The notes beneath the pieces were generated by a model. It had not been told where the DNA came from. It made no database searches and saw nothing but the letters and a program-made list of their open reading frames with translations. A program made the translations under genes and the position numbers. From Cerrena zonata (Eukaryota; Basidiomycota; Agaricomycetes; Polyporales; Cerrenaceae): a DNA stretch of 64,000 nt. Shown here piece after piece: positions 21,880-34,812 of the stretch (positions within the stretch are counted from its first letter, which is position 1; the number at the start of each line of letters is the position of its first letter). The stretch lies in NCBI GenBank assembly GCA_038087015.1, contig JASBNA010000001.1, positions 1,054,001-1,118,000 of the forward strand. Reading direction: 5' to 3'.

Positions 21880-23865
21880 ACGACTCCATACTTTCATATC
21901 TTTATACTCCATAGGGCTATGCTTCCGCGACATTCCTTTTTTATCTTGGGCTGCTCTTCCCTCTCAGGCCCCATTTGCAGTGCTTTCCCCCACGTTTTAT
22001 GATCCTTTTCTCATCACCTGCGACACCCCACATCCCTCTTTCCTGCGACACCGTTAACCTACCCTCAAATCCCATCCCGATCACGCCCTATTTACTTTTG
22101 CAATGATTTATGGCTCAGAAGCTTCAACTTTAACCTTGTATTCTATGGGTCTTTCTACAGGTTCACATATACCGTTTCAAGCTCTTTTACGCCGAGCGTC
22201 CTTAAATTCTTGACGCTATTATGACGTTGTTATGCGACTGGGGTTCCTGAGAAAAAAAACCTTCGCGGCGGGTTACATGATATTCTGGAAAGCTAGGTCT
22301 GGTATGATATCATATGTTTCCGAAATCACAGGAGAGAAAAACGTGGTTGTCTAGTCTAATATCAAGTTGTATCTCCGCTGATGAAGAGAACGGACTTGAA
22401 GAAAATGACGCGGCAAATGACGCACTTCTCGTACCTCTGAACATTTTCTCTGAATCACAGACTGGAAGCTCTCGATTACTTTTTTGCCGTGCTGCATTCA
22501 GGCACACTCCGGTATCTTGGGTACGTACGGCGGCGGAAAGCTAGCCTAAGCAAGCTGATGGTCGGGTTTAGTGGAGTCTTGGGTGTTCAAGCTCTAGGTG
22601 TTAGTGCTCTCTACCGTTGCTTCCATATGTGTTCGCGGTATGATGGTAGTATTTAGGTTTAGCAAAGTATTTCATATGGGATCGTCCTTGCCAACAGCTC
22701 GCAACGAAACAAGGTTCAGTCAATTTTGGGTAAAATGTCGATGACCCACGGTGGGATCTGGTGGGATCGATCACTTCATATGGGAGTACAGGCTGATGGA
22801 TGACGCAAGAGAATAACGGAAGGCGACCATCGTAAAAATGTGATGATTGGTTCAAAGCAAGAAGCTTTTGGAAAAATACACAAGGGCCGAGTGTGAACAA
22901 GTGCTGGCCATCACTACGCAGGAAGAGGACACGGGTGTAGTAAGAAGACAAGGACTGAGGGAGCCAGAGAACATGGTCGAGGGACAAATACAATAGGATT
23001 ACAAGAATAGCACGCCATAGAGTTCGCCGAGAACGCACCGGGATGTAATGTATATGGGGGATGTTGAACCAAAAGAGGATCGTCGCATGTCCATGATGCT
23101 TCAGAGCTACTTTATAAGAAGGTCATGCCACCTGGGAGAGGTTGTGAGGCAGCCTGTGGGTACGGGGAATGGGTGCCGAAACTGCTGACACGCGAAGCTT
23201 ATGGAATGGTGATGGAGGTTGACTTGTTCGTAACAGAAAGCACGTTCGATGGCATATGGTGGGTGTGTAGCGCAAAGGGAACTCAGCTGGTACTGCTGTC
23301 GACGATGCAGGACGAGTACACGGGGCAGGGACAACATTGACAAAATACCGAGAGAGCGAGTGTGAAACGGTTGCATATGGCGAGCAGTAGCGCCGTGCGG
23401 GGGAAAATGAGAGAAGAGCGAGTTTCGAGAGATGCGGACCTGGTGGGCGTGGAATAACCTGGAACAGTTCCCTCATCCCGGCCACAAAGGCTGCTGGTGA
23501 TGCTCTTCAAATACCGCCATCTTTAAACAGTGCGCTCGTCGGTCTCTACGTCTGCCTCCTTGCTGCCATCCCAGGACATGCCCACCGGCTCGACGCCATT
23601 TCCTCATTCTCTCCCCTGATCTTCCCTTGCAGTCAACCACTGGGCCCACAGTTGTCATTTCTCAGCAACGTTTCATTCCATTTCCATTCTTTCCCCGAAC
23701 CCGGACGCTCAATACTTTGGCATCTACCTTGCCATTTCGCCCATTCCTCTGGTCAGAATCTAATCATTCTTAACTTCTCTGCCTCTTCGACCTAGCCACT
23801 GACTTCCCCTTCGTCGCCTTCGTGCGAACAGAGTCAGGAACCCCAGCTTCTCCTATTCCTCCACG
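21880..23865. other. long intergenic stretch, no supported gene
   Basis: About 2 kb between CENP-A and the next plus-strand gene. The first part is AT-rich 3' flank. Between about 22600 and 23500 all three minus frames are open for 75-145 codons, partly because some frames begin at non-ATG codons. The longest (22601-23038) has a hydrophobic start, but no family motif, splice partner or promoter was recognised. The last 400 bp (C/T-rich) should be the promoter and leader of the gene at 23866. Confidence 0.45.
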
Positions 23866-26675
23866 ATGCGTCGACTAGCAGCCATCTTCGCTCCAAAACG
23901 TTCAAGCAAGTCAGAAGCCAGCGATGTTGCGCCCAGTGAATCCCAACACTCGCAGCACACCGTACATACAACCAAGTCCAAATTGAAAGCCCGCGGAAGC
24001 TTTCTTCGCACCTTTTCGCGTAGCGGGACTTCAGACTCGGCACCCCAAGCAGAACCACCGCATCCTCAGGTTAACACTGGGGCGTACTCGTCATCTTCCT
24101 CTTCAAGCGGTGGTCCTCATACTCCCGATGATGATCGGGCAAGTCTCTTCCGCAACAAGTCAAGCAACTTGTGGCTGCCAAATCCCTGGTCGGCAGATCC
24201 ACGACCTTCCAATGAGCCCTATTCTATAAACCCTGCGGATCCACACTTTATAAAGCAGGACCCGACTATGCTCTCTCCTATGAACCCATCTCTACCCAGA
24301 CACTCTCATGAAGACACCGACGAGGATACTTCATCTGAAGAGTCATCTGAATCAGAAGGTCCAGCGCTCGTGAACACCGTAATGTCATCCATTGACTATT
24401 TACGTATCCTCACTGTCAATGCAACTGAGCCCCCTTTCTCGCCACCTCCTCTTTTGCATATTCCTCGCTGTCCGGTCTTTCCTCGCTCAAGTAATTTGTC
24501 TCACGTCATCCAACGTGATGAGACCCTTCACTCAAGCATGCTCAAGAGACGTTTATTCCATCGTCTCGAACAGGGCAAGCTCTCCCGATCTGACGAGCTG
24601 TTCCTCAGGAGTTTTGACAATAGGCCGAAACCGCCGCCGACGAAGCGACCGTCATTAGGTCTTGATGACACTGCCTTGAGAGAACGGTCTTGCCTCGCAA
24701 TGTACAGCCAAGGCTTGAAACATTGGATCTCTCGTCCATGCTTCGAAGAGCGTTTAGTATTGTACACGCCTTCTCCAGAAACGGGAGAAGTTGTCATGCG
24801 AGGTATAGTCGGAACTAACCTCGGAGTAGCTGAGCTCGAATTTAGCGAAGGGATTGAAGCTCTTGCCGGTCTTTATGAACCCTTTGATCTTCTTCCCGCG
24901 GACGCGGCGTTGTCCATCCACTCTGTATCCCCGACAAACGCGACTCCGCCTCTGCCACCACTGTCAATGTCATCCTCGAGTAGTAGCGTTTCCTCAATGC
25001 TCCCCTCACCCCCGGTGGTCTCTCCACCAGCTACCTCTTCAACCACTTCGCATTCTGGCCACAAGCCGCAACCACAACAAAGTATGTTTTATATTCATTT
25101 CATCGATAGCCAATTTTTAATGTCATAATTGCAGCATCATCGTCCTCTCAGAATCGTAATTCGTACAGGGCCGCGCCCTCACCCCTACGAATTGAATCTT
25201 CTTCGGCACCGTCACCGAGGCCTTCCGCAGCCCCTCTTTCCACATCACCTTCACAGGCCTCTACGGTTCTAGCCTCTCCTCTCAGTTCTCCCACCATCGT
25301 TCTCTCACCGTCTTCTCCTGAGCCTCCTGAATTGCCAGCGAAATCACCGCCAACCAATCCTCCAATGAAGTTAGGTGTGCGTTTCGCGGAAGAGGAAAAA
25401 GAAGATGGTGTTCCTTTGGGCTATGTCTACCGGATAAAACAGAAACGTGAACAGAAAGCTCGGTTCCTCGAAGCTGAAAAACAGCGGAGAGTCCACGAGG
25501 ATGACCGAAGGAGGTTTGAAGAGGAGAGGAGGCGTCAGGAAGCTGAGAGAAAGAAATGGGAACAGGAGAGGGCGGCTTGGGAGAAGGAGAAGAGAGCCAT
25601 CGAGGAGGAGAGAAAAAAGAAGTTGTATGCGGAAGAATTGGCTGCAGCAAGAAGCAGGAGAGAGAGTACGCGGTTTGGCAACATGCCTCGATCGGATAGC
25701 GATCCTACGCTCACGAGTGAGAGAGAACGAGCTAACCGGGGTAGGGTTTCACAGGAGAGGTATACTCGACCGTTATATGACACCAATGCGCCCACCCCGA
25801 GACGACAGGGATCTGAGCCAACAATTCCTTCTCCGAGGACTCGTAAGGAATCTTCGCCTAGTAGCTCACGCCCTCCAAGCGTGGTCCATGCAGGTTCCAA
25901 TAATGGAAGTGTTCGTGGATCTTCGAGGCCACCATCGATGTACTCCTCCCCTCAATCTTCTACACCTGATGTCTCAAAACGTGATCGTCGCGAGAGCAAG
26001 GGTAGCCGACGCGGATCTATGGCATCTGTAGCAGATGCTCAGCAGGCTATGTTCAACCAAGCTGCTTTCACGACCGGTTTCCCGTGGAACATGAACATGA
26101 ATCCAATGATTCCACCAGTGCCCCCAATGCCGGGCATGTCTCCGATGCCCATGGTCCCTATGGTGCCATACATGATGGACATGCCTCTGCTTCCACCTTC
26201 GCCACCATTCATGATGCAACAGTTCGGACGCCCTCAGCAGCGCTCTCATTCTAGCTCGCCGACAACTGGGACTAATCGGCTACCTGCGAGCCAAAGCTCA
26301 GATCGGGTGAACAAACAGGGAATTTCGCGCGGAGGACATGAGCGGCGAGCTAGTGGGGATATCTCTGAAATTCAACGGTCTAGGGCTAGTACGCCTCGTA
26401 GCGCTTCGAACGACAAATCAAGTAAGGTTCCTCCTCCTAGCATACCACGTACGTCTGGTAATAGGGCGCAATCTGGTCCTGACTCACCCTCTGGGTCTAA
26501 GCCCCGAAGCGTCTCACGACACTCTGCCGTTCCATCGAGTTACATCCCACCTCAGTCATCCTCTTCCCAAAAACCAATTCAACCTATCCCCGTCATGACC
26601 ACTTCCCGGACCCAGCCTGCATTCCAGAACCTTAGTCGACCCCAGGCGAATCGGCGACAAACTATGATCTCATAA
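23866..26675 (+). CDS. large low-complexity and coiled-coil protein, unknown function
   Basis: Two exons, 23866-25081 and 25135-26675, give 918 residues. The first half is Ser/Pro-rich with a more ordered segment of about 150 residues (LHSSMLKRRLFHRLEQGKLS ... HWISRPCFEERLVLYTPSP) that looks like the conserved core. Next is a short motif MKLGVRFAEEEKEDGVPLGY, then a highly charged coiled coil of about 80 residues (repeats of Arg/Glu/Lys, with EEERRRQEAERKKWEQE). A Ser/Arg-rich region, a Met/Pro-rich stretch (residues about 705-765) and a Ser/Pro/Arg tail ending RRQTMIS follow. No catalytic motif was seen. Similar proteins exist in other basidiomycetes as far as I recall, with no known role. 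The single intron is supported by phase. Confidence 0.8.
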
Positions 26676-27802
26676 TTATATTCCACCCTAGCATTTGGAC
26701 CTTCGAACAAATTAGGACTTTCTCCCCAACCCATTTCCGCTTTTTTGTGTGTTTGTGTAAGGTAAACAAAAAATTCTTCGTGTACGGATTTTGCATTCCA
26801 TTGTCCCATCATAACATGCCGCTCTGTTCCATCATCCTTCTCTCCCGTGTCCGTCTTCATGCCTCTCGCCAATGCTTTTCCCGTTTACGTCTACTCCTAT
26901 TTCTCTTATTCACTACACATACCATCACCCAAGCACGGACTCCGTCATTCATTGTGATCCCCACATTCCCTTACAATTCTATTTAGCACCACCCATACTC
27001 GAACTACTACACATTTTCGGAGGACTTTTCTCCACTTATCCCATAACGCCATTCATCCCCCTTTTTTTCTATCCTCCCTCACTCCCTCCTTTGGTGTCGA
27101 AGAACTGTCTTAGTATAATAGGGTCTCCCTCTGTTTCGGATCTTTCTCAGTTGTTGGTCCGTCTGTTTTTAGCTGGTTGGTTGGTGGGCTGTAGTTAGCC
27201 ACGGTTGACCCCGAGTGTCTCCTCTCATTTCCCTCTATCTCTATTACGCTTACGCTATCGTACCAACATTTACATTTTTCTGCCTTTTCCTGATCGCTCA
27301 CATCATTCAAACTTCATCTTGCAAATGTTTACTTTTTCCTCCTTCTCTGTAGTACGACCAGTTTTTAGCTAGAATGTCATGTCTATCTTGGAAGCATTTA
27401 TCTTGCAACCAATTCTCCTCATTTATCGACGGCCTAAGAAAAGTTTTTCTTGCGACTTGAACTGATCTGAGACCATTGGCGTGTTGCGGCGCAAGCTAGC
27501 ATTACATTTGTACACCGCATAAACTTGGTAGAACATCTTCTGAACGGGAACATGGAAGCAGGATTGGTTTGACTCGTAGCATTCACTGGCAAGTAGAGAT
27601 TTGCCGCTTGAACTTGAACTTTAAGTTGAGAATCAATATTAATTGTGGCACTGTCAGGTTGGACGCGCTTAGTACGATGACGTCAAGACTTGACAGTAGT
27701 TCAGCCAATAGCTTTGTTGACGACTAACCACTACTGTCCCGGCCGACCTTATCGCATTGACTCGCTGACAAAGGTTTTCTCGGAGGATCATAGTTCACAA
27801 TA
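26676..27802. other. intergenic, no supported gene
   Basis: 1.1 kb of T/C-rich DNA after the stop at 26675, consistent with a long 3' UTR, followed by the promoter of the gene at 27803. Short frames on both strands lack motifs. No repeat or RNA gene was recognised. Confidence 0.5.
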
Positions 27803-29155
27803 ATGTCACACAGCCTTGTTATAGCCAAGTACAACCGATTGCAGGCGGAATTCACGACTTTGGAGGAAGCCGGGATGCTGTCGGAGGACCAGATGAGACA
27901 AGTGAGGACACGTCTTAAAGCGGTTCAAGGCTTCATTGACAAAGGGAACGATAACGAGTCTGTATGTGATGAACTACTGATTTGTGTTTATAACACGGAC
28001 TACTAATAAACTCTAACAACTACCCGTACATCACTGGCAGGAACCATACTTTCTCAAACTCACTAATCGAGATGTGGAGGATCTCGGGATAGGTGTAGGT
28101 GTACTGTTTTTAGATGACAGTCTCCTCGCCGATCTCGTTTCTGAGCGGATGAAGGACGATCACTATAAAACCATTAGTGACTCTCTGGTAAAGGAGCTGA
28201 ATGATATCTATGCACACGTCAATAGGGTTAATGAGCGAAGTCATTTCATCTATACTCAGTCTCTTGACTTAATCACGACTATAGATTGAAGGTGGTGCTC
28301 GAATGATATTCGATGCTGTTATTGCAGCGTTTTGGAAGATTGCTGAAAAGCCACATCCCAACGACGGCGAGGAAAGTATCGCTGTTACTGTCTTACCTAC
28401 TTTCAAGCTAACGGAGGACGGGTTAAATGTCACCAATTCTGCTACGGGATATCAACTTGAAGTATCGGGATGTGTGGATTACTACCTGACCAGATATCCA
28501 GATATACCCAACCATAAAGGTATGGTCTTGTTTTGCTACGTATCTTCGTAATCCTGTAACTTATGTCATACTAATCCTACAAGATTTTCTACTGCGAATG
28601 AACACTTACAGTGGAGAGAATCGTATACGAATGGCTCTCAACTGGTCACAACAACAGATGTTCCTTATTGAGGCGAAGTATGACGATTACTTTAACGAGT
28701 CCATCCCAGGAGCCGTAGGCCAGGCTTTAGCACTATCTCAGTTCCTTCAGTATGTTTCTATCTCAGTCGATATACCATTGAACTTATGTTTGCATCGCAT
28801 CAATAGACGTGACGAGCTACGATTTATTCTAACAGATAGCAAATCCTGGATGTTCTTAATTCTTCGTAAAGAGCAGGACCGAACGATCTATTACCAGACG
28901 CAACAGTCGCAGATTCAACTCGGAGACAGAAACATAAATGATGCGATTCCTGAGCTCTTATTATTAATGGACGAATGGGTATGTTTTCACCTGCACTAGG
29001 TTGAATTTCCAATCGCTGAATCCATTCTTTAGTTGAACCCCTTAAATCTTGAGGCACTCTGTCAGTTCAAAAGCCTAAGGTTAATGCGATCTATTATCAT
29101 ATTCGACGAGGGCTTGTGGCGTATTCCGTGTTCCGGATTTCAATGTTGGCCGTGA
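27803..29155 (+). CDS. lineage-specific protein with a PD-(D/E)XK-like core; one frame break
   Basis: Five segments: 27803-27961, 28041-28519, 28584-28749, 28807-28978 and 29033-29155. They fit in phase only if one extra base near 28287-28292 is discounted, giving about 365 residues. Seen are LVIAKYNRLQAEFTTLEEAG, then RDVEDLGIGVGVLFLDDS, NERSHFIYTQSL, GGARMIFDAVIAAFW, VSGCVDYYLTRY, MFLIEAKYDD and RFILTDSKSWMFLIL. The pattern D...EAK followed by a strand with S-W-M resembles a restriction-endonuclease fold; this is inference. I recall similar multi-copy unknown proteins in mushroom genomes with ERSHFVYTHSL and VEAKYN. There is no usable intron at the break, since GT..AG choices there would be under 30 bp or would remove the conserved segment, so it is a frameshift or an assembly insertion. 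Confidence 0.65.
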
Positions 29156-29661
29156 AACGGCTGAATAAAGTTGACACCTCTTTAAAGCCTGGCTGCGGGT
29201 GCATATCGCTCCAGCAACCTAGACAAAGCTTATAGCGAATAGCCTGTTCAATACATCACCTCGTTGTACACTCTATCAAAGAATAGCGTTAAGCATAAGT
29301 AAGGTTTCGATATTGAGCGGCATTTGTGACAAATGTTTGGTCAGACGGTGACTTCCCAGACATGACAGCGGAACCGAAAAGGTTTTCTGAATCAGCAGAA
29401 AGCCAACTTATCGACGATGACGACCACCGTCGGATCTCTTACATAAATGACCGTTGGCATTGAACGTTCGTATGTCGTCCGTCTGCTGACTTAGTTAAAG
29501 TTGAATGGAAGACTAAATGATCATCGGAATCCAACTTGGAGCGAGGCCAGATTCAGTCAATGAGTTGCTAGTGATACAGCAACCACCTCAATTCCGGCGT
29601 GTAGCAATATAAATACAGAAAGGGACGGAAAGGGGTACAAAGCAAAGGCGTTTCTTGTGGA
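29156..29661. other. intergenic, convergent 3' ends
   Basis: 506 bp between the stop of the lineage-specific gene and the stop of AP-1 sigma. No motif, repeat or RNA gene was recognised. Confidence 0.5.
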
Positions 29662-30489
29662 CTAACCCCCTCGACCGGTAGCAAGGCTACCTAGCCTTGC
29701 CATCGTATCTTCACTGCTCTCTTGCTCTTCGATACTGTCCGATTGTGTTACCTACAATAAACGTCAGACATACTGAGATTAAATAAGGTAATTAGCCTGG
29801 CACATACCACACGTAGCACGGACTTCTTTGACGATTCCTGTAATTCGCCAGCAATGATCAGTTCATCCAAGATCTATCAAACAATGGAGAGTAAGGGACC
29901 CGAGCAAGCAAAGAAGAGATGAATGAACGCACAGCAAATGCCTTCTGGAAGTTAAAGATCCTGTAAAGAAATTAAGGGTGACGCGCTTAAATACACTTGG
30001 AAACAGGCACTCACAAGTCTAGTTCGCAGACCTATGTGAAGGACACGAGTGAGGATGGCGATGACGGTGTGATGAGGCAGTACGCACGTTTCCAAAGTAT
30101 CTATCCAATACTTCTACGTAACGGTGGATGATTTCAAGTGTGATAAGTTCGTTATCCTCAGAACCAATTCCGCAGACGAAGAACAAGGAGGCATAACGAC
30201 GGTATACGACCTTGGTATCTAAAGGGGTTTACGGTTCTCATTGCTGCTTCTTGGGATAAAATACAAGTACATACCTTTGTACTCCAGGAAGTTGCACATC
30301 CTCGTCCGCCTAGCAAGCACCAGCTGCGTGACATCCTTGACGATCTTGGCTTTCGCCTTCTGAGGCATGGTCTGGAACCATTTCGCAAGTCGGACCTTGC
30401 CTGAATACGCTCAAGATTCAGCATCCCATGTATTCGCATATTACGGGCGGCGTACCTTGTCTTGAAACCAAGAGGATGTAATTGATCAT
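29662..30489 (-). CDS. APS1: AP-1 clathrin adaptor complex sigma subunit
   Basis: Small subunit of the AP-1 adaptor that sorts cargo at the trans-Golgi and endosomes. Seven exons on the minus strand: 30456-30489, 30275-30400, 30088-30218, 30015-30031 (17 nt), 29933-29960 (28 nt), 29808-29873 and 29662-29751, giving 163 residues in phase. The whole protein is a longin-like sigma fold: [72 protein letters not shown] and [20 protein letters not shown]. An acidic tail ends in GRGG. The [10 protein letters not shown] segment followed by QSDSIEEQE favours AP-1 over AP-2 or AP-3. An upstream in-frame extension is rejected because the family starts at MINYIL. Confidence 0.88.
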
Positions 30490-30712
30490 GTTATTTGGTG
30501 CGTCGGAGTAAGATATGAAGTGATAAACGGCCTCTGGAAGCGATTGCCTTTTCTGTCGTAATGCAAACAAGCGTACACTATGCTCGATCATCGGGATCGG
30601 TACCTCGGCGACTGTCCCGAACGTCGTCACCTCCACCATCTAAAGTGGAATCTTAGAAAGTTCTACTTCATTCATATAATTGGATACATAAAATACCACA
30701 AACACCCTTGTT
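30490..30712. promoter_or_regulatory. bidirectional promoter AP-1 sigma / conserved unknown
   Basis: 223 bp between divergent ATG codons; it must carry both promoters. No specific site was recognised. Confidence 0.5.
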
Positions 30713-32833
30713 ATGTCTGCTTTGGCGGAGGCTTCCGCTAAGATACCATTGCCCACATTCCTCAAAGTACTGACAAGCAATGGCGTTCCTGCAGCCAAGG
30801 CGATGCAGGCAGCCGGAAAGATGTAAGTATAATTGGCATTCTCTTTCATTTCATAATAATTTATGAGGTTATGTGATAGATACAAGCAATATAATACAAG
30901 AGCTGCCTTAACTTTCCTGACAGATTTTGACCTTGAGAAGGCCGGCGTTGCGGAGAAGGACCTCCGGAAGCAAATCATAATCGCTCTTAAGAAAGCAGGG
31001 TACAAAGGCAACGCAACGGCTGGAAAGAGCAAGGCAGGTCCAAGCAGGCAAAATAGCGCCTCAAACAAGACGAATCCAGACCCGAATGTGAGTAATTCCA
31101 AGCCGTTTGTCTCGCTTTACATAACGCGTCTCGTATACCCATTCTTTCCCCTCGTGGTATTTCACATTTCATTCATCCTATGGCTTGCTTGACAGGCTCC
31201 ACAGACCCAGACCGCACGTAGGAAACGCAAACGCGACGACGACCTAAATGAATTACTTCCTGACCGGCCAATCGACGAAGGCGAGTCGTTGGGCAATTTG
31301 GACTTCAATGAGGTCCTGAACGAAGAGGTGTGTATTCCAATCATCTCCCCAAGACCCTGAATACGCGTTCTCCTCATGTGTTAGTCTGTGGCGTATCGCC
31401 CACCATCACCCAGCCACTCTAGCTGGTCGTCCTTGCTTTCCCTATTGTTCTTCTCTTCACATTTTACAACAACCAGTTCACATGGGGAGAACATGTCCCC
31501 GAACTGTAACGAATGAAACACCGACAGCTTCCATGCCTTTCTCCTGCTTTTGACCGGATGTTGATTGTGAACGTACATAGACCCTCATGTCCAAATCTGT
31601 GGTCATCAACCGTGCACCTATCATGGCTGCATGGTCCTTCATAGTCGCGGAACGGCTGGGCTTCCAGCGCGAGGAAGCCCTGAGTATAGGTACGCCCATT
31701 TACCGCACTTTGATACCACCCTGGATGAAACCCTCCTTGGGGCGCTGCTTCTGTTTCGGTGCATATGGGTTACTTTGCTTGGGCTGACCACCTATTCGCG
31801 AAGCTTCGGTATATACGGAAATGAATGCCATTTCAAAGGGCGTCTCGTTAGGTATCTACGATCAGAGCAAGAAAAAGGGAATTGAAGCCAGCAAAGACGG
31901 TTCACAGCCGTACGTGGACCTCATGGGTAGACGGTAAGTCTTCATTCTTTATACACACTGTCGTGAAATTTTCTGAGACGATACTGGTTCACCTTTTTCA
32001 TTTGAAACCGCCATTTACGTGCTTGTACACCATACCGTTCATACCGACTAGGATGTACGTTCTTCTTTCCAGTGCTCCATTGCTTCTCCTAAACTAATAA
32101 CAACTCATCCGCACTTACCGCCACCTATGCTCGTATCGCCCCATCTACACTGCCTTCGGTCTTTACCCTGGGCTTCCAATCTTCTTCACATTGTATATTC
32201 ATATTCGTTCTTTCATCTCAACACAGACCGCTCTTCCAAACTGCCACCCAGCAATGGCGCGCCCTTTCCTCAGGAAGTCCAGTCTCGCCAAGCGCAGCAT
32301 ACACCTACATCAAACGATCCCTTCGACAAACCACGCCCTTCATCATAGGTGCCATGCGTGTACTAGCTTCCACGTACACTCCCAAGGATCTTAATTTCAA
32401 GGGGTTCTCGCTTTACGCGGATTTCAGACCGGAGGTTAACGAATGGGGGAAGCGGGGTGAGGTTAGGTGCCAAACGATCTTGGATCTGCGAAATATGGTG
32501 CTAGAAGTTGGTGAGATGAAGGGTGATGTGATTGGGAGTTCTAGCGGGGGTGGGGGGCCGCCGGATGGAGGGGAAATGATTGTAAATTCGACCTCGAGGC
32601 TTGATGTTGTGAAGGTCGGCAAGTTGGATGAGATGGATGGAGATGTCCATGATAAGATGGAAGGAAAGGGGAAAGCAAAAGACAATTCCTTCGAGCAAGG
32701 TAGTCATGATGAAGTGCGCACTGAACCCGATCAGAAGAAGGTGAAGATTGGAGCGGACGAGCTTGCGGATGAAGACGAATACGATGCCGCCTTCGATGAT
32801 CTTGGCGACATTGATTTGCAACATCTCCCTTAA
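30713..32833 (+). CDS. conserved fungal protein of unknown function
   Basis: Six exons: 30713-30822, 30880-31087, 31196-31327, 31581-31689, 31804-31933 and 32227-32833, giving 431 residues. The N-terminal 75 residues form a small helical unit (LPTFLKVLTSNGVPAAKAM ... DFDLEKAGVAEKDLRKQI). A basic stretch RRKRKRDDD, probably nuclear-targeting, follows. The most conserved block is SKSVVINRAPIMAAWSFIVA, ERLGFQREEALSIASVYTEM, NAISKGVSLGIYDQ and QPYVDLMGRRPLFQ, then SLRQTTPFIIGAMRVLAST and GFSLYADFRPEVNEWGKRGE. The tail is acidic (DELADEDEYDAAFDDLGDID). I recall this block as widespread in fungi without an assigned role. The 253-bp intron at 31328-31580 was preferred to an extra exon because it joins EVLNEE directly to TLMSKSVV. 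Confidence 0.78.
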
Positions 32834-33132
32834 TCTTTGGTATCTCTTCACCGAGAATTTTATTGCAGTCTTAATTTCTTGCTTTAATCTGATGGTCATC
32901 TCCGAGGAAATGGGAGAGGCCGGATCTTGACAGTTCAGGGTATAGTGGAGGGTAAAAAATCATGTACATATACGTTAAGACCAACCAAGTATTGTACTTC
33001 TACATGCAAGGAGCATCTCTAGATTATCATGCAATATATCCGTCTAGAGTTTGTGGAAATGTCCATCACACCCACAAGTAAAAGCTATCCTCTCATCCGC
33101 GTTATCTGAAGACTGGATGAATTTGAGAGCCT
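32834..33132. other. intergenic, convergent 3' ends
   Basis: 299 bp between two stop codons; AT-rich, with AATAAA-like runs expected for both 3' UTRs. Nothing else seen. Confidence 0.5.
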
Positions 33133-34812
33133 TTACTGGATGTTTTTGACGACAGCAGCAGTGAACTCGGAGGTGGTTGCAGAGCCTGGTGTGAATCAAT
33201 AATAGGTGAGTTCATGTACGTAAAGAACGACAAAGATAGCATAGGGTTCTCAATTGAAATAAAGCTTACCTCCCATGTCAGCAGTGCGAACTTTACCAGC
33301 GTTGATGACGTCAAAGGTTGCACTTGCAATGTTGTTTGCAAGGTTATCAAGACTGTCGTTGTAATAGAAAATATCAGTAAGTGTTTGCTTAGTATTATTT
33401 CTTCTACCCAGACATACCCGAGGTGACGAAGCATCATAGTAGCAGAGAGAATCATAGCTGCCGGGTTGGCACGGTTAGTACCCATGATATCTTGAGCGAC
33501 ATGACGACATCCAGGTTCGAAGAGAGCATATTCCTGTGAGCCAATCATGTCGTCAGTCATTACGTCCAGGATTGCGTATATGCATATCCAGTCATGACCG
33601 GTTACTCACACGACCGACGTTGCATCCGGGGACAATACCAGGTCCACCGACGAGAGCAGCACCGATGTTTGAAACGATAGCACCATAAAGATTGGGCATG
33701 ACCATAACATCAAATTGTGTCGGGCGGGCAACCAATTGCATGGAGCTACGTTATTTCATGTCAGTCAGGTCGGGAATAAACCGGAACATGAGTTTGCGTA
33801 CGTGTTGTCGACAATCATGTCGTTGAACTCGATGCCCGAGGACTTGTATTCCTGAGCAACTTCACGGAAGGTGTTGAGGAAAAGACCGTCACCGAGTTTC
33901 ATGATGTTAGCCTTGTGGACACAAGTGACTTTCTATGTAAAGAAAATTCAAATTGAGCTTTCTGATGAGAATGGCATGTGGGGGAAGTGTACCTTGCGGT
34001 TGTTCTTCAAAGCAAAGTCGAATGCGAAACGAATGATACGCTCAGCCTTCGTCCTGGTGGAGACCTTCAAGCTCTCAACGACACCGGGGTAACTTTGGTG
34101 CTCAAGACCCGAGTATTCACCCTCAGTGTTTTCACGGATGATGGCAAAGTCAACATTGCTGTGACGGGTGGGGAATCCAGGGAGGGACTTGCAAAGAACG
34201 ACTGATGCGTAAATGTCAAGCTGTTGACGCATGGCAACGTTCCATGATATGTGTCCGGAGGTAGAGATGGGGGTGAAGAGAATACCTGCACCAATACGTC
34301 AAAAATGTGTCATCTTGATAGGAAGGTGTATTACAGACCTTTGAGGCCGACACGGTTTCGTCGCAGACTGTCCATGGCTTCCTTGAAGAGACCCTCGCCT
34401 GAGGGATCGACACCGGAAACGTTGTACTGCTCCCACTCAATGGGGGCATTGGTGTGCTCAAAGATTTCCTTGACAGAGTCGGTAATTTCGTTACCGATAC
34501 CGTCACCGGGAATTAGAGTGACCTGTTTAAATTGTTGAGACAGTTTGAAGGATACGAAGCTGATTCTATGCATACCGTGTACACTCCGCCATACTTGGTA
34601 GGTAGCTAGATGAAGGGATTGAGTATAATGTCCATATTAATCTTGTAAATCACATACTCTCTGGGTGACCTTGGGGAAGCCCGCGGAGAGGGTGGTAGCA
34701 GTTCTCTATAAACCGATACATGTGTCACAGATTCCAAAACGAAATAGGATTTGATTAGACATACGGCTTGAACTGCGGGGCGGGTGGCAGCAGAGATGGC
34801 GTTGCGGAGCAT
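33133..34812 (-). CDS. IDH1: NAD-dependent isocitrate dehydrogenase subunit 1, mitochondrial
   Basis: Regulatory-type subunit of the TCA-cycle enzyme turning isocitrate into 2-oxoglutarate. Ten exons on the minus strand: 34765-34812, 34658-34705, 34576-34605, 34339-34522, 33993-34285, 33802-33932, 33610-33745, 33418-33533, 33270-33352 and 33133-33185, giving 373 residues. [22 protein letters not shown] looks like a mitochondrial presequence. Then [113 protein letters not shown] and [20 protein letters not shown]. It resembles yeast Idh1 more than Idh2. It shares a 354-bp divergent promoter with the alpha/beta hydrolase. Confidence 0.92.

Noticed and set aside
22601..23485. Overlapping open minus frames with a hydrophobic start, possible small gene
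   Set aside because: Three frames are open at once, as expected from base composition; no motif, intron pattern or homology was recognised.
31381..31580. Possible extra exon (SVAYRPPSPSHSS) in the conserved unknown gene
   Set aside because: It ends in a stop, and a single 253-bp intron joins EVLNEE to TLMSKSVV in phase.
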